The position numbers and the translations under genes were made by a program. From Clitopilus passeckerianus (Eukaryota; Basidiomycota; Agaricomycetes; Agaricales; Entolomataceae): a stretch of DNA of 64,000 nt. Under the pieces are notes generated by a model. That model was not told the DNA's origin. It made no database searches and was given only the letters and a program-made list of their open reading frames with translations. Where the stretch lies: positions 248,001 to 312,000 of the forward strand of contig CALYLX010000079.1 in the NCBI GenBank assembly GCA_944990035.1, read 5' to 3'. Positions 24,171 through 37,204 of this stretch are shown piece after piece (the first letter of the stretch is position 1; every line of letters starts with the position of its first letter).

Positions 24171-24900
24171 GGCTCAGCCGCGATATCTCGTATCACATTG
24201 ATGTCTTGGGGAGACACATTTGCTGTTTACGGCAGTTGTACAGGCATACTTCAATGACAAAACATCTGAAGGGCCCTGTGATCCCTCGACAGCGAATTGG
24301 AGGTGCGAGTCGTCTTGATGGGACGGCGAGATATTGTTGTCTGGCCATCTCACAGGTCTTAAAGGGTAGTCAGGCCATAAAAAATCCGCGTAGACCTCTT
24401 GCTGGTTGTTGATATAGTCCTGCATTATGGGAAAGAATAGCGTCTATATTACCATATCGTGGGTATTGAAATCGCCAGTTGACTCTCAACCTCCCAACCT
24501 AGAGAAAATTTGTCCATTGGTCCGCCTATTTCCGCTCCATCATTTCGTTCATAATCTACTAGGCAGGGGAGTTCCAAGCAGAAGGTAGAATCACAACAGC
24601 AGCCTGGACTAGTGGTGATGACTTGGGATCGAGTGGAGCAGACGGGTACTTGCGAGGCACCATAGGTTGTAGGTACGTATGTGTTTCAATTGTGACACCC
24701 TCATAGTAGCGAACACGCTGACGTTGGCCAAATACCATAAACTTGATTGGTGCCGCTGTGATCGTGAGGCCCAAGGTGACCGTCTTGGGAGTAGTTTGGA
24801 TCTAATGGCGAAGGGTGCCAATGTCCGTCATGGAAAGAGAGATGCCTTCGTTGGGAGGCGGACTTTCAACGGATTCTTGGGGAAAGCACCTTAGCTGTGG
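24171..24900 (-). CDS. Possible hypothetical gene or fragment
   Basis: Two minus-strand blocks look coding by composition. The first, about 24810-24559, reads TVTLGLTITAAPIKFMVFG, then GVTIETHTYLQPMVPRKYPS and ends with a stop. The second starts with an ATG at 24425 (MQDYINNQQEVYADFLWPDY) and ends at 24174. I do not recognise either. They could be exons of one gene, two fragments, or chance; no paralogue in the window supports them. Confidence 0.25.
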
Positions 24901-26248
24901 GTACTGTCAAGGCGGGAGACGCTATGGACGTTTTATCTCGTCCATTAATTAGTTTGGTACCCTTCCGCACGATTGGAGATACCTTAGAGTACGGGTGGTT
25001 CTTGAGTAGAGTCCAATTTCGCTATCGTGCCTGATCGGGTAGATCAGAAATTTAAAGCAATGACCGGCTTTTCGGGATATTGTTGTTGAATTTTCCCCGA
25101 GCCCGAGATATGTGGGAGAAAATATCTGCTACGACGACTTCAAAATATCGTCCAATTCCTACGTTTTGTCGCGTGAAAGCTGGTAGATACACTCAATTCT
25201 ACATCAGACCTTTCTGATCCTAATACACGCCTTAAAGCGAGGGATAAGTCAACAGATACACTCCCCTCAGATTTTGTTCTAGGAGCGACCTTTTCTTGCG
25301 CTCTTTTATCCCTAGACTAATAAGGTAGGCTGGCTCAGTTCAGAAACGGCTGTTCGTGAGATTGCTTCGAGCAATGGCTAAAGACACCGAGTCTCATGCG
25401 CACCTGAGCTACGATCTCCTCGCGTCTGTTTTGTCTGGCTTCATTTGCTTCGGTTTAACTCGAGCCGAGGCCCTCGGCTGATTGATTTGGACTCGATTTC
25501 AATCGGAGACAAGAAACTGGAAGGCCACCATTGTCAGGAGGCGTCTGGAATTGTAGAAATTCACCCCATCACTTGATATTTCCTGAGTTTCGTGGCTGTA
25601 ACTCGCGTAGGCGATACAGCTTTATACGCTGGCCATTGAGAATGTGTGCTTTACAGCAAAATGCTTGTATCAACCCGTTCGATCTCCGACTAAACGGCTT
25701 GACGTCGGCTTCAGGATAATCAGATCCACCAAAATTTTGCTTTACAACCACTCCAACTTCCGGTCACTTATGCATCATTTTTCTCTGGGACGTCATGCCG
25801 GCGTGTGGAATGCGTCGCCTCCTTATCTATTCTATTTGATCGATCAAGGGTGCTCCCATCGTGTCAACAGTCGGCCGCGTCTATCTTTGTACCAGCGGCA
25901 TGGCGAGTAATCCGGCGACGAGCCTATACATTCTCCCTCCAGCTGAACAACCACCTCGAAGCAGAGGGCCTTGCTCTAGCCTTATTCGGGACACATAACT
26001 CACCTCTGAAGCTGAGCTTGACAAGGACAGGCGACACGATGGAAAACATTGGCTTTGATTACTCGGCAAATTCACGCGTGGCACCCCTTCTGATATTTCT
26101 TTGTCTGGATATTTGTGATCGGCAATTAGGAGCCGTCCAAGCCCTGAAATTTAAACAAAGAAAGCCCGGCCCGAATCAAATCCCAGGGCAGCTTGGAAAG
26201 GGCTAAAAACCATGCTGAGGTGGTTCTGCTCAATCCACGAAGCCCAGT
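24901..26248. other. Intergenic, upstream of the fourth P450
   Basis: Several overlapping open frames occur between 25531 and 26206, but none shows a domain, signal peptide or consistent splice sites. I see no supported gene. Confidence 0.35.
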
Positions 26249-28449
26249 ATGACATGCTATGCGGATTTCTTGGACTTTCGAAGCGGCCTTGCGTGTGCTC
26301 TCCTTACTATAGGGCTTTGGGTCAAATCACAACGAGCTAAGGCGAGGTATCTCCCCCTTCCGCCGGGACCCAAGAAGCTTCCGCTATTGGGCAACCTTCT
26401 CGACTTACCAACTTCTGAGGAATGGGTGACCTATCACAAGTGGTGTAAGGACCTTGGTAAGTCTGGTTTACAATGTATAAGGCCGTCACTAATTAACAAC
26501 GGATGTAGGGACGGATATGATACACTTAGAAGCCGCTGGGATGTCGATCATTGTGCTGGATACTGCCGAAGCAGCAGTCGACCTGTTGGATAAGCGATCA
26601 GCCATTTATTCGAGCAGGTAGGGTCGCTGGTTCTTGATTATTGTAATGGTGTGTAACGGATTATAGAGTCGTGCCCATCATGGCTGGGAAGTTGATGGGT
26701 GCTAGCTACAATACTGGCATGGTGCCGTACGGTACGTAAGCTCGTTCGGAGATCTTGCCTTAATCAAGCTTAGATGTTTCTGACAGGGGAAGCTTGGTAA
26801 AATGTTTGCGAATTCTCTTGTCAATCGCTGATCTTTCACTCAATCCAGGCGTCAACACCGTAAATATCTGCAACGCCACCTCAATGCTTCAGCATCCGCC
26901 CTATTTCGACCTCAGGAAGTTAAAGGTGCTCATCACTTGCTTCGGAAACTCTTGTCCGATCCGGTCAACTTCATGGACCACTTTCGTCAGTGAGTAGCTT
27001 CCTCCCGCACTGCGCATGAATAACAATCCTGACATGCTGTTTGGTCAGCTTCAACGGCGGAACCATCATGAAGATTACGTATGGAATTGATATTCAAGAG
27101 GAGAACGATCCTTATGTCGCAGACGCCGAAACAGGACTTCGTCTCATCGTCGAAGCTATCATGCCAGGTGCTTATTGGGTTGATATCCTTCCTTTTCTTA
27201 GATATGTTCCGAAGTGGTTTCCGGGAGCATCATTCAAAAGGAAAGCTGAGGAATGGAGAAAGTACCCAGAGTCCATGCGGAATAAACCGTTTGAAGAGGC
27301 GAAGATGATGATGGTAAGGCCCATTTCCAGTTGAGATAAGGGGGGTATTGACGTTGACTGGAGGCGAACGGACATGCAACAGAGTCTCTGACCTCTCTGG
27401 CATTGCAGGACAGCAAAGGGGATCCCGCGGAGGAAGGAATCGTCAAGGACGTCGCTGGAAGCATGTATTCAGGTGAGTATCATTAGCACCATATCAGTTC
27501 ATGTTACTCACAGCACGTCCCGGTAGCTGGTTCGGATACGGTAGGGTTACTTGAGGCACGACAATTCTAATTCTGAGTCCTTTACAAGGGAACCTCTGCC
27601 ATGTTTTCGTGCATCCTTGCTCTCCTCGAAAATCCGGAGATCCTGCGGAAAGCTCAACAACAAATCGATCAAGTAATAGGGAAGGATCGATTGCCCACCT
27701 TTGAAGATTATGATTCCCTTCCATACATCACCGCTATCGCAAAGGAGTCCCTGAGGTGGCGAGCTATTGCGCCGATAGGTTAGTCAAATAACATTTCTTG
27801 TCATGTTCCTGCGCAACCCCCGGCTGACCCGATCTGCTACAGGTATTCCCCATGTGATAGAAAGCGAAGACGAGTACAAGGGTTATCGAATTCCGGCTAA
27901 GACTCTGGTCATTGCGAACATATGGTACGGCATATCCTTCCCTCCATTTGTGGACTACCGTTTGATCAAGTACAAGGGCCATGCTTCATGATCCCGCCGT
28001 TTATCCCGACCCATATGAGTTCAAGCCCGAACGGTTCTTGAAGGACGGTCAAATCGACCCAAGCGTGCGAGATCCCGCTCACGCAGTCTTCGGGTTTGGA
28101 AGGCGGTAAGCTCCTTATCAATGCAATGTCCAAACAAGATATTGAGCACCGTTCTCACAAGTATCTGTCCTGGCCGTTTTATGGCCTTTGAGTCTATTTG
28201 GATTGCGCTGGCATCTACTATAGCTGTCTTTGATTTCGAGAAAGCAGTCGACGAGAGGGGGGATGTTATTCCTCTCAGTCACGATTACCTCTTCGGATTG
28301 GCAGTGTAGGTGAACTGGGTTGTACGTCTGTACGAGTCAGCTAATTTTGCTTCTCTAGTACACCGGCTGCTTTCAAATGTTTGATCAAGCCTCGATCGAG
28401 CGAAGCTCTGGCATTGATTCATTCAACGGCACTTCACAGCTATGGGTAA
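26249..28449 (+). CDS. Cytochrome P450 monooxygenase, copy 4
   Basis: A third apparently intact member of the tandem family. ATG at 26249 ([19 protein letters not shown]) gives the membrane anchor, then the hinge [20 protein letters not shown]. Later exons read [58 protein letters not shown] (from about 27053), AGSDT (27530), K-helix KESLRWRA (about 27745), KPERFLKDG (PERF motif; 28024) and heme loop FGFGRR/ICPGR across the intron at 28107-28162. The stop is at 28447-28449. The exon after AGSDT starts GTSAM, and the neighbouring introns are unlike those of copies 1 and 2, so this copy lies outside the conversion tract. The substrate is unknown. Confidence 0.86.
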
Positions 28450-28980
28450 TGATATGTGATCTGTACCAATGTAGGCGGGGCTACGTGCTTTGTTCTTATG
28501 TCTTGTATTTCCGGGCGGTGGATCTATCTATTTGTGATTGAGAACGTATGGGTGTGTTACGAGTGAATGTACTGCCCAGGGCCTGTGGAGGAATTGATTT
28601 AGGATCATGCGACCTGCCCTAAACGACGGTTCGGAAACTCCGGACCTGGCCTTGTGGCTCTTGGTTGGAATGCAGTGTTACAAATTGAATATTGAGCGCT
28701 GAGCCCTTGAAATGCGCTCACCATTTCGAGTTCAGGACGATTTCTCGTCATGGCATGGCGTTTATTTGGGGGACGCTTGCACCTGAACGCCTGGACATCT
28801 TGATTCCCGGGGACGTTGAAGTTTCCCCTTCTGTCGCACTGTTGTCTTTTCCAGATGTTTCTCGGCCTCGTTTGAAGCACTCAGGCGCGTTCGATCTACC
28901 TGTCACGAGACAAGTCACCAGCTTTGACCTTGGCCATCTCTCCGTTCTCCTTGCTCTACTTTGACTCTACGTTATACACC
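28450..28980. other. Intergenic, upstream of the BTB-like gene
   Basis: No gene seen; this probably holds the P450 3' end and the promoter of the next gene. Confidence 0.35.
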
Positions 28981-30767
28981 ATGGAAGTATCATACATGGA
29001 TACACCGATCAGATACTCGGATGAATGCAAGTTTACTCTCTCTTGCGTGCTCGTCGACTGGTCTCATTCATCTTCACCTAGTTAACGACGAAAAGGGGGA
29101 AGTCACCTATCAGTCCTCCGATGCTGTAAGATTCCGTATCCAAGCTATCTATCTGAAAGCCCATACTGGTATTCTTGCCCCACCTGCGGGAGCGTGGACG
29201 GAAGACCTTGTGCATCTGACTGAACCTGCCTCGATCCTCACATTGCTCTTCAAATTCATTTCTCCCACGATTCAACCCGTTCTTGAGCTTGAGACCACAT
29301 TTGACGTCTTGAAGGATCTCGCCGAAGCTGCTGAGAAATACCAGGTCTTCCCTGCAATGTACGCCTGCAACCTGCAGATGCGGTGAGTCCCCACTATTTC
29401 GTTGAAATATATGCGTTGAACTCACGGTGGCCTAGAGCCACTCTTCCGAACCGTGCGATTGCCATCCTCGGATACGCGCTTAAACATGGCTACCGTCGTC
29501 TTCCAGGTGATGCTGCACCTCTCGCCGTCGATGCCACATTTCCCGAAATGCTGAAAGAACTACCTGCCGAGTTCTATGAATCCTGGGTGGGATGTTCCCC
29601 AGTGTCTTCTATTCTCGGATCTGATTAGGCTTTCCAGTCGCTTTATCACGCAAGATGGTTAGGTGCGCGTCATAGAGCCCTGTGTTTTCACCGTAATCGC
29701 CAAAGGTCAAACAATGCGATGGTATCGTTACCTATTTGCAAGCTCTCTAAAATGGTTGATTACGAAAGGACGTTCGCAGGCCAGAGTGGGGAATGGTTGT
29801 CTGTTATCAAGGCCGATGTTCAAGCGATACCCAAGATAAGTCAGGTTGCCGGTCTCGGTGGTGGATTCCTGGATCTGGATGGAGAGCCAGCTCCTACAAG
29901 TGGCTTTGCTATAGAATCGTCTGATGGTACCCAACATTACGTCAAATGGGATATCCTCCGTGCTTGCGCTACGGGCTTTGGCGACTCGAATGAGAGCAAG
30001 ATACGTGTAACTGAGAGCTCAGCCACAATCAACCAACTTCTGCGGTTCATTGCACCGATCCGTCCACCAGAGCTCAGAGAAATGCCTTTCACTGCTCTCT
30101 GCGACTTGACCTTTGCTGCGGAGAAGTATCATGTCTTTCAGGCTATGGGAATCTGTCGCATCTTCATGAAGTAGGTTATCTACATCGCTTCGCACCAAGC
30201 TGTCAGAGGAGCTAATGATGCCGTGAAACAGAAACGCCAACCCAAGCCACGCACTGGAGACTTTTCGTTATGCAGTTAGGACACGATACTATGACGTCCT
30301 AGATTATGCTGCCCCGTTCCTCCTGGGACCCACCAGTGAGTTTTTCAAGCAAATCCGAGATCTTCCACCCGTAATCGTTGGCCCATGGATAAGTTTACGT
30401 TCCCATTATGTACTCAAATGCCTTCGTAATAAGAAGTGACGACATTTTCTTTCAGGCAAGCTACTGCCAGAAGTTGCAAGACGTCTCGGCGGTTATCGTG
30501 CATGGAGCGGGGGCTGAGCTAGGAAAAGCGCCTCATATGATCTCGGCTGGGGAGGGCATAGAAAAGTGTCATTGCCAAAAGCCTTTTCCCGTGGCACACC
30601 GTGTCCCAGTCCTCGACACTTTGATGCATAATCCTGGCGCTCTCCTTAATCTTGACGAGGTTTTTCTCAAGACAAAATGTTATGAAGGTCAACAGTTTTA
30701 TGAAGGGTGTAGACCGATGGCTGAGGGACTAATAAAAGAGATTCCTCCCCTTAGTAGCTTTATCTAA
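28981..30767 (+). CDS. Two-module BTB/POZ-like protein, copy 1
   Basis: ATG at 28981 (MEVSYMDTPIRYSDE). The first module reads EVTYQSSDAVRFRIQAIYL, VHLTEPASILTLLFKFI, LAEAAEKYQVFPAM, then RAIAILGYALKHGY. The second module begins after an intron (29587-29637) and reads KWDILRACATGFGD, INQLLRFIAPIRPPELRE, FAAEKYHVFQAMGICRIFMK, then a C-terminal part to about 30767. These helices and the EKYQV/FPAM signature are typical of Agaricomycete BTB-like adaptor proteins, usually linked to cullin-type ubiquitin ligases. Exon order and intron positions match the minus-strand paralogue at 60760-62625, which supports one gene rather than two. Two donors are odd: GC at 29027 and AT at 30389. If the last intron is not removed, the frame ends at 30435-30437 after CLRNKK. 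Confidence 0.68.
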
Positions 30768-33700
30768 CGAATTGTCCATTTGTACTGAAAGAGTGCCACC
30801 ACGCTGCCTCCTTAACGACAAAATAAAGCCAAACTCTCGATAATTGACCATTTAGATCACTAGCTATTTCTACAGCTGTGTCCTGCATGCCAGTGCTGTG
30901 AGGAGCCGTCGGGCGTCAATGATCCCAGAGATTTGTTCGAAGTAAGGTCGCTGCCAGAGGCAGTTTTGATATTTGAGTGCTAGGCTTACGGGAACGTACA
31001 TTTGTACAATTGTTATGACTATGTCGTTGAGGGCTGGTCCCACAGCTTCTCTCCCATCCTTGTGAGGCCGTATCAACCCTCCTGGACACAAAGTTTCATA
31101 CCCTCTCAGAGTTCCCGGCATGCCTCCAACCCGTGCCAGCTTCGACGTATTGATAGACAGATGAACACGGCTGTAGGACCGGATGAGTCCAGAAACCCTT
31201 CGTCTATGGACTGTGCACAACCTTTCAACCACTCCTCACCACGGAAAGCCTAGTGTTGACGTGAACAGCGGGGTCAAGAGCAATGCGTGGTATGACGCTG
31301 GCTGGGATCGGATCGAGATGAAGCTCCTGGTGAACAACATCATGAAATCGGACACTGTGGGAGGTCGGGCGGGAAACGAAGGCGCGGTCAACGTGGATCT
31401 AGCAGTAGTTCGCGGAAGATGTGATAGGAGTGCCTGGATGTTCATGTTCATCGTAGCTTTTCCATGTTCCTCTCGTCACAGCAATTCCTCTTCCACCGCT
31501 AGTAGTCCCGAATTCGTCAATTCCACCCCATGAACCAGCTCCACAACAAGTCCTTCCCTCTGCCCATCCTGTCCACTTCGCCTTTCCTCGGAATGGTAGG
31601 CGGCTCCAGCCAAGGTAGAACTGGGACCAACAGGAGAGCTCTGAGCCCTACGGGCCTTCGGCGAGGTGAAAGGTCCGGAGGCTGCGAATGTGCGACGTAG
31701 ATCATCGTTGTCTGGGAGGCGTGCAAGACACGATGGTCGTTTCGTGGCAAGTTCTTGCAAATCTTCAGCCTCCCACCATGAATACCCCGCAAGTCTCTTC
31801 CCCAGCCTCCTCTGGCGGTGCTTGACGTCGACATTGTCCCAAAGGCCGATGCGGGAAGACCTCCACGACGAGCACTTGCATGCTATTCCACAACGTCAGT
31901 GCAGAAAGTCGGTGACAGCGATGCGTGAAAGCGTCATTAAAGGAGCTGATACTGCTCATGATCAAGGTGCGAGCGAGGGTCGTGACTCGTGGTCGCATCT
32001 GAGGGTGGGTATGAAGGAAGCGAGGGTTGAGTCATTGTTAGAAATGACGCCGACCTGACGTTCGGGGATGGAAGTGCGAGGGTGGTAATAGGCAGGGGGC
32101 ATAGGTCGATGTGACATTGGAGGGAAGTTTTGAAGAGGAAGGTCGATACTGAGGGATTTGGGTTCTGGGTTCGGTTTTCTGTGTCGTCACCTCATGGTCG
32201 AGGTAGATGCCGCAGTAGTCCTGGCCCGCGGATGCCGTGAAGGAGAGCGTGGATGTCCATCCTTATTGTTTCCTGCTTGTGTTCCCCTCGTCTCCGTCGC
32301 GACGTGATGCTTCCCCAGGTCCAGCAGCCTCCTCGCGTCCAGCCGTCAACTCTTGCCATGCCCCAGCTCCAGCTCCACCTCAACCACTTCCTTCTGTCCA
32401 ATTTGCGTTTCCTCCGCATGATAGGCGCCTCCGGCTGGGGTGGGTACAATCTGGAGGGGAAGAGGCCAGAGACCTACTCCCTGCTGGCGTTCGGGATGTG
32501 AGGACCTCGGGGTTGGGTGGATGCACGTTCTTGTCTGGGAGGTGTCCATCTCGCAACCGAATTCTGGTCATTTCGCTGCAAGTTCCCTGCAATATCTTCA
32601 TCGCCAGTCCTTCCCGCTGGTGCTACGTCGTTGCTTGACGTCAACGTTGCCCCAGTGGCAATGGCCGGCGTTGCAGGATCCTACGCCTACGAGGAGCATC
32701 GGGATGATGTTCCACCAGCACTTTGCGGCACGTGAAGGCTTCTTCAACGGAGCTGCTTCCGGTGGTGGTGGCGTTCAAGATGTCGGCGAGCGAGTGCCAT
32801 GACTTCCTGTCGTCTCTGAGCTCTGGGTGGGCTGGAGGGAGTGGGGATGGGGATGGGGATGGGGATGGAGTGCTTGCAGCTGAGAATTTTTCCGAAAGGC
32901 AACACACGGTTTGGTGAGGGGAGTATGGCGGTGAGGGATGTCGTTGGTATGGAAGAGGGTCCATGGTCCAGGAGCCGGAGGGGGAGGGTATTTCCAGGCA
33001 TGGGTGGCTGAGATGTTCACGGCGGCTTTGTTGAGGGGGAGATCTTTGCAGCGCTACCGCTCCCACGAGGCCCATGCTGCTCCCACGAAGATCGTGAGGT
33101 CACCATCCATCCATGGGTGTGACGAGTAAGGTTCCACAGGTCAACAGGGCGAATGGGAGGAGGTAGGGGAAACGGTCGTGTTGTTGTGAAGCAGGATGCC
33201 AGGAGGGTCCGTCGCGGTGGCAGTGAGATGGAATGCAATTGGGTTGGGTTGGGCCGTTAGGTTTTGGAGGGCGAAACGACTGCTCCAGACATTTGGAACC
33301 TTCATAATCAAGGAAGAGGGGTTATGGAGCTCGAAGCAAGAGCTCCAAAGTCCTCGTGATTCTGGGCAATCCTGCTCGCAAAGGTGCCGGAATGACTTGT
33401 AAGCCAGGCGAAGCTGACACCGAAGCCGATGGAGACTGGAACGACGTTGTATGCAACATTTTCCATATGTTCCTTTGGGTCGGTACGAAGGTCTGCTTCG
33501 ACTTTTGTTGGCCCGACAACATGTTCCTTCCCCCACACCCAGAGAATATTTCTTCCCTCCCTTCAAGCGTGCTAAGACCACCGTTCAACCAACCACGGGC
33601 GGGTGCCTGGTGTCGTTTCTGCTCCAGGAAAGCTAGAATGCCAGAAGGGAAGGGCGGGATGGGTGATGCGGGTCCTCAGGCCTCAGGTCGCGCTAGCAGC

Positions 33701-34240
33701 AATCGCTGACGGTGGTGGGGGCGAACAAGACAGGGCAGGTAGAGGAGCTGCCGTCTTAGCAGCATTATCCCGAGATTGGGGAAGACGCAAGAGGAGGCCA
33801 CATAATCCACCACGGAGCACGAGGATGAGTATCTGTGGGATGGGGATGGTGAGCCCAAGTCCAGAACGGGAATGTTCCTTCAACCTCCTTCTTTCCTGCA
33901 AACGAAATGATCTGAAAGAGGAGGTCAGTTTCTTCAAGAATATAGCCAGACATCTGACTCACCACCATTCTTATTTAACCTTCAGCCCTTTGGAAAATAG
34001 CCACCAGGAAGAACGGAGGGTCTCTCCAGCAAGATCCAGTCCATGACCACGTCGATTATGGATTCCACTCATTTAAAAGGCTGTTTGGCTCGCAACACCT
34101 TGCTGAGGATGAAGTATGCTGTTGCTACTAGAAGGCAGCAAAAGTAATGGGTACTAGGGAACAGCTTGAAAAGGTGGTGGACGAGATCAAGGGGGAAAAT
34201 GTGGGTTAAAAGTTGAATCTCCGCTCCAATTAAAACGGGC
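30768..34240. repeat. Dispersed repeat R1, degenerate copy C
   Basis: This long GC-richer stretch has many short broken frames on both strands and no supported gene. It shares, in order, segments with copies A (37205-39777) and B (42705-45766). Examples are a block near 31736 (TTTCGTGGCAAGTTC), CAGCCTCCTCTGGCGG near 31805, and AAGGCAGCAAAAGTA at 34131, which matches GAGGGCAGCAAAAGTA at 39689. It ends GAATCTCCGCTC at 34215-34226. The minus strand shows fragments such as MESIIDVVMDWILLERPSVL (about 34050-33990) that recur in copy A. The origin is probably an old mobile element; its class is unknown. Confidence 0.5.
32841..32868 (+). repeat. (GGGGAT)n microsatellite
   Basis: There are four consecutive GGGGAT units followed by GGAG, inside R1 copy C. 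Confidence 0.8.
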
Positions 34241-35287
34241 CTACAAATTGGACATCCATGAGTTAGTCGATTTTTTGATTGCATGTCCATCCATTTGTTC
34301 GTAGGGAGCGGTTTGGCATGAGTACTCAGAGCTTCCAAGGCTGGACAGTCAGGCCTTTGAGTTGATTTATGGACGCCCATGATCCCGGGAACATTCAAGG
34401 GGCTCCGTAGCGTTCGGAGGCGCACTTCTGGCACCGATGTCATCTACAATTTCGATAATCAAGTCGAAACCGCCACCGGTTATCCTCAAAGCCGCTGCTG
34501 GATCCTGTTGAGAAAGCCTGGATGACACTTTAAATGCTGCACTTGTTCTCACTACAAAACAAACTTAAATTCTCCACATATCTCGTCTCGGCTTGCGTTA
34601 ATACTCGGTAATGGCTTTTAGCTGACAAGTCCTTTTGTTGCCAGTTCTCATACTTTTACCATATGAGTCCTATCCTCGGTAGATGACGTTGCGGTGCATT
34701 TATTCGTTTGGAGACCTCTTCTAATTAATGGGAGATTCGATTCACCTAAGGCTTGGTACACCTCCCCAACCTTCTGGCACTACTTGAGAACATGTGGAAT
34801 GTATTTTCGTAGCCGCGGGAACAGCTAGTGGTCCTTCGAGATTTAGCCGTAGTTCTGCGATCGCAGCGGTGGCTTTCTTTCAATGGGATTTACGCCCTTT
34901 GTGTTCTCCTTCACAGGCGGTTTTTCCCCGCTGTTTCCTTTCGATGCACCCGTTCAACGTTCGACCTCGAATGGTTGTTTCTTAAATAGCCTAATTTATC
35001 CAACGAGTTCCTGTGATACGCTTGCTCTTTTTTTTTTCCACATTCAAGTCTACTCTATGAGACGGCTTGATCGCAGTGGTAATGGAATCCGATGAATGCA
35101 CTGCGTGACCGTGGACCCACGTTCCTGTTAATGAACTCGTGCGGTTTACACAACCACACACACACACACACCCAAGTTGATCGTGATAATCAGGGGACAA
35201 GACTAGATTGAGCTCTCCGTCCACTAGCATCTTCTATTCACAAGCACCAGCTATCATCCACCGGCAGGTTACTCTTAGTCTCAGAGC
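34241..35287. other. Intergenic with a CA microsatellite
   Basis: No gene seen. It contains a (CA)n run near 35154-35171 and a T run near 35029-35037, just upstream of an F-box gene. Confidence 0.4.
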
Positions 35288-36964
35288 ATGCATCGCTGCC
35301 TTCAGCTCGCTGAAATCCGGTCGGCAATTGTTGAGACTATTCGTCTCCACATTGACTCCTTGGCCCTCCGCACTTCTCGTCAAGATCTAGTCACGCTCGC
35401 AGTAACTAGCCACCAGTTTACAGGTAGGAATTCGCGTTATTACTTTGAGAAGGAGCTGATGGTCGCTCTTCCAGACGTAGCCTTGGGCGCATTATGGAAG
35501 GAACAGGTAGACTTGACCAATCTCATCAAAGTAATGCCGTCCGACCTGTGGACGACGAGGTTATAAGGAGAGGGAGAAGAAACGGGTAATAATAAGGGGA
35601 TCTTGGTACGTGCAAGGGCATGCCACCCTCATCCTACTTCCGTACTGACTCACTATTCGGACTAGCGAATGACCAGGCCGATCGAAGAGACCGACTGGGA
35701 TCGTTTTGACTACTACAGCTCAAAAATTGACAGCGTCTTCCTCTTCATCTGGATGCTGCGAAATCTTCCTGAGAGCATCTACATTCAGTTATGTGCCTAC
35801 CGACCGACCCGGAACCTTTTACCCAACCTAAAGTCGTTTACGCTGTGTATGGATCACAAAACGATTCTTCCACATATAACCTATATCCCTATCCTCCTAG
35901 GACTCTCCCTCCAGAAATTTGAACTCAGTACAAGAGCATATTTCCAATCCGATGGCGATGCTGCCCATATGGCCCATTTTCTCCGCACAGTTTCACGGGC
36001 ATGTCCATTACTACGCTCCATCAGCCTCCCCAATCTATCGCGGGCGTTCCTGATCCATCCCGATATATTTTCTCTCGAGGAATTCATCGACCGTTTTGAG
36101 CACATCGAATCGGTCTGTCTCGCTGCCGCGGACTGTAGCCCCATTGTGATACGCAGGCTAGGGCTGATGTCTAAGCTAAACCACCTGGATTTTTCGGGAG
36201 GTTCCATGTTTAGCGCCCCCTACCCAAGGTTCCAACTGGCATGGCCAGCCGGCGGGTTTCACTCTTTGAACTCCCTCGTGCTCTATGCTGTTACGCCTGC
36301 CGAAGTCAAGGATATCTTACTCAGCCTCAGCAACCCACTTCGAAAGTTGAACATTCACTACGAAGATGATTACAACCCAGTCGATCTACCAACGCTATGG
36401 TTAAACGATCTCACCCATCTTTTGATCAACTATCTGGAATCAGACACCTTCCAGAAGCCGCCCCATCGGACCATACAATCCCACCCCCTCTCATCCTTCT
36501 TTGCGCTTAAGACTCTACGCGTAGTTCGCATCTATGGCCTAGAGCGTCGATTCTTGACGGATTCGTGGCTCCACGATATTTCTCTAAGCTGGCCTCAGTT
36601 AGAAGAACTGGATGTATCGCCAATGGAGTCGCGGGATTACACTCGGATGACGCTTGAAGGACTTGTGCCAATTGCACGGAACTGCAAGAAGCTAACCAAG
36701 CTCAGCATCCCGGTATTGTGTGACCCTTTCAATATAGAATCCCCAAAACACGCAGGGATTGCCAGCCAATCTCTCCGTTCTCTGATCCTCAACGGGTCCT
36801 TGCTTGACATGGACCGTCGATGGAAGGTGTTGCAATGTATTGTAGTCATGTTTCCGAAGCTTGTAGAGGCTAGGGGGTATTCTCCCGGTGGTGGTTTCTA
36901 CCCCGATATAGACGGGTGGCAGGAATTGAATGAGGCATTCAAAGATGCCTTTGCCTCCGTCTAG
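35288..36964 (+). CDS. F-box/LRR-like protein, possible single frameshift
   Basis: ATG at 35288 gives MHRCLQLAEIRSAIVETIRL, a start very common among Agaricomycete F-box proteins. Exon 1 ends at 35423 (SHQFT); an intron to 35474 joins DVALGALWKEQVDLTNLIK, the usual continuation of the F-box. Near 35562 the frame meets a stop (TTRL*), while the next frame reads YKEREKKR up to a GTAATA donor. The big last exon (from about 35667: MTRPIEETDWDRFDYYSSKI) runs to 36964 with leucine-rich repeats such as LNSLVLYAVTPAEVKDILLSL and LEELDVSP. One extra base near 35560 would explain the break; a missed splice is possible. The product, if made, would be a substrate adaptor of an SCF ubiquitin ligase; the target is unknown. 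Confidence 0.65.
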
Positions 36965-37204
36965 ATAGGTTAACGTACGCTGTAAGGTAGTTATTTATTG
37001 AAGATGTAATACCTACTGAAATCCTTACCTTGATTCGGTGGACGACGCCTCACGGCTGTGAATAATGCGCTCCAAGTTTATAGACAGAATTACACACTTT
37101 ATCTTCGTTGTTATATGCTTTATTGCATAGAGGTATATTTTGTAAATGGGAGTGAAGTTTGCTACAAGGAAAATATACGGCGTCCACGTTTACATTTTGC
37201 TATT
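36965..37204. other. Short intergenic, AT-rich
   Basis: This is the 3' flank of the F-box gene; nothing else is seen. Confidence 0.3.

Noticed and set aside
12957..28449. Secondary-metabolite gene cluster
   Set aside because: Four related P450 copies are present, but no terpene cyclase, polyketide or peptide synthase, transporter or regulator is visible. Tandem duplication explains the grouping.
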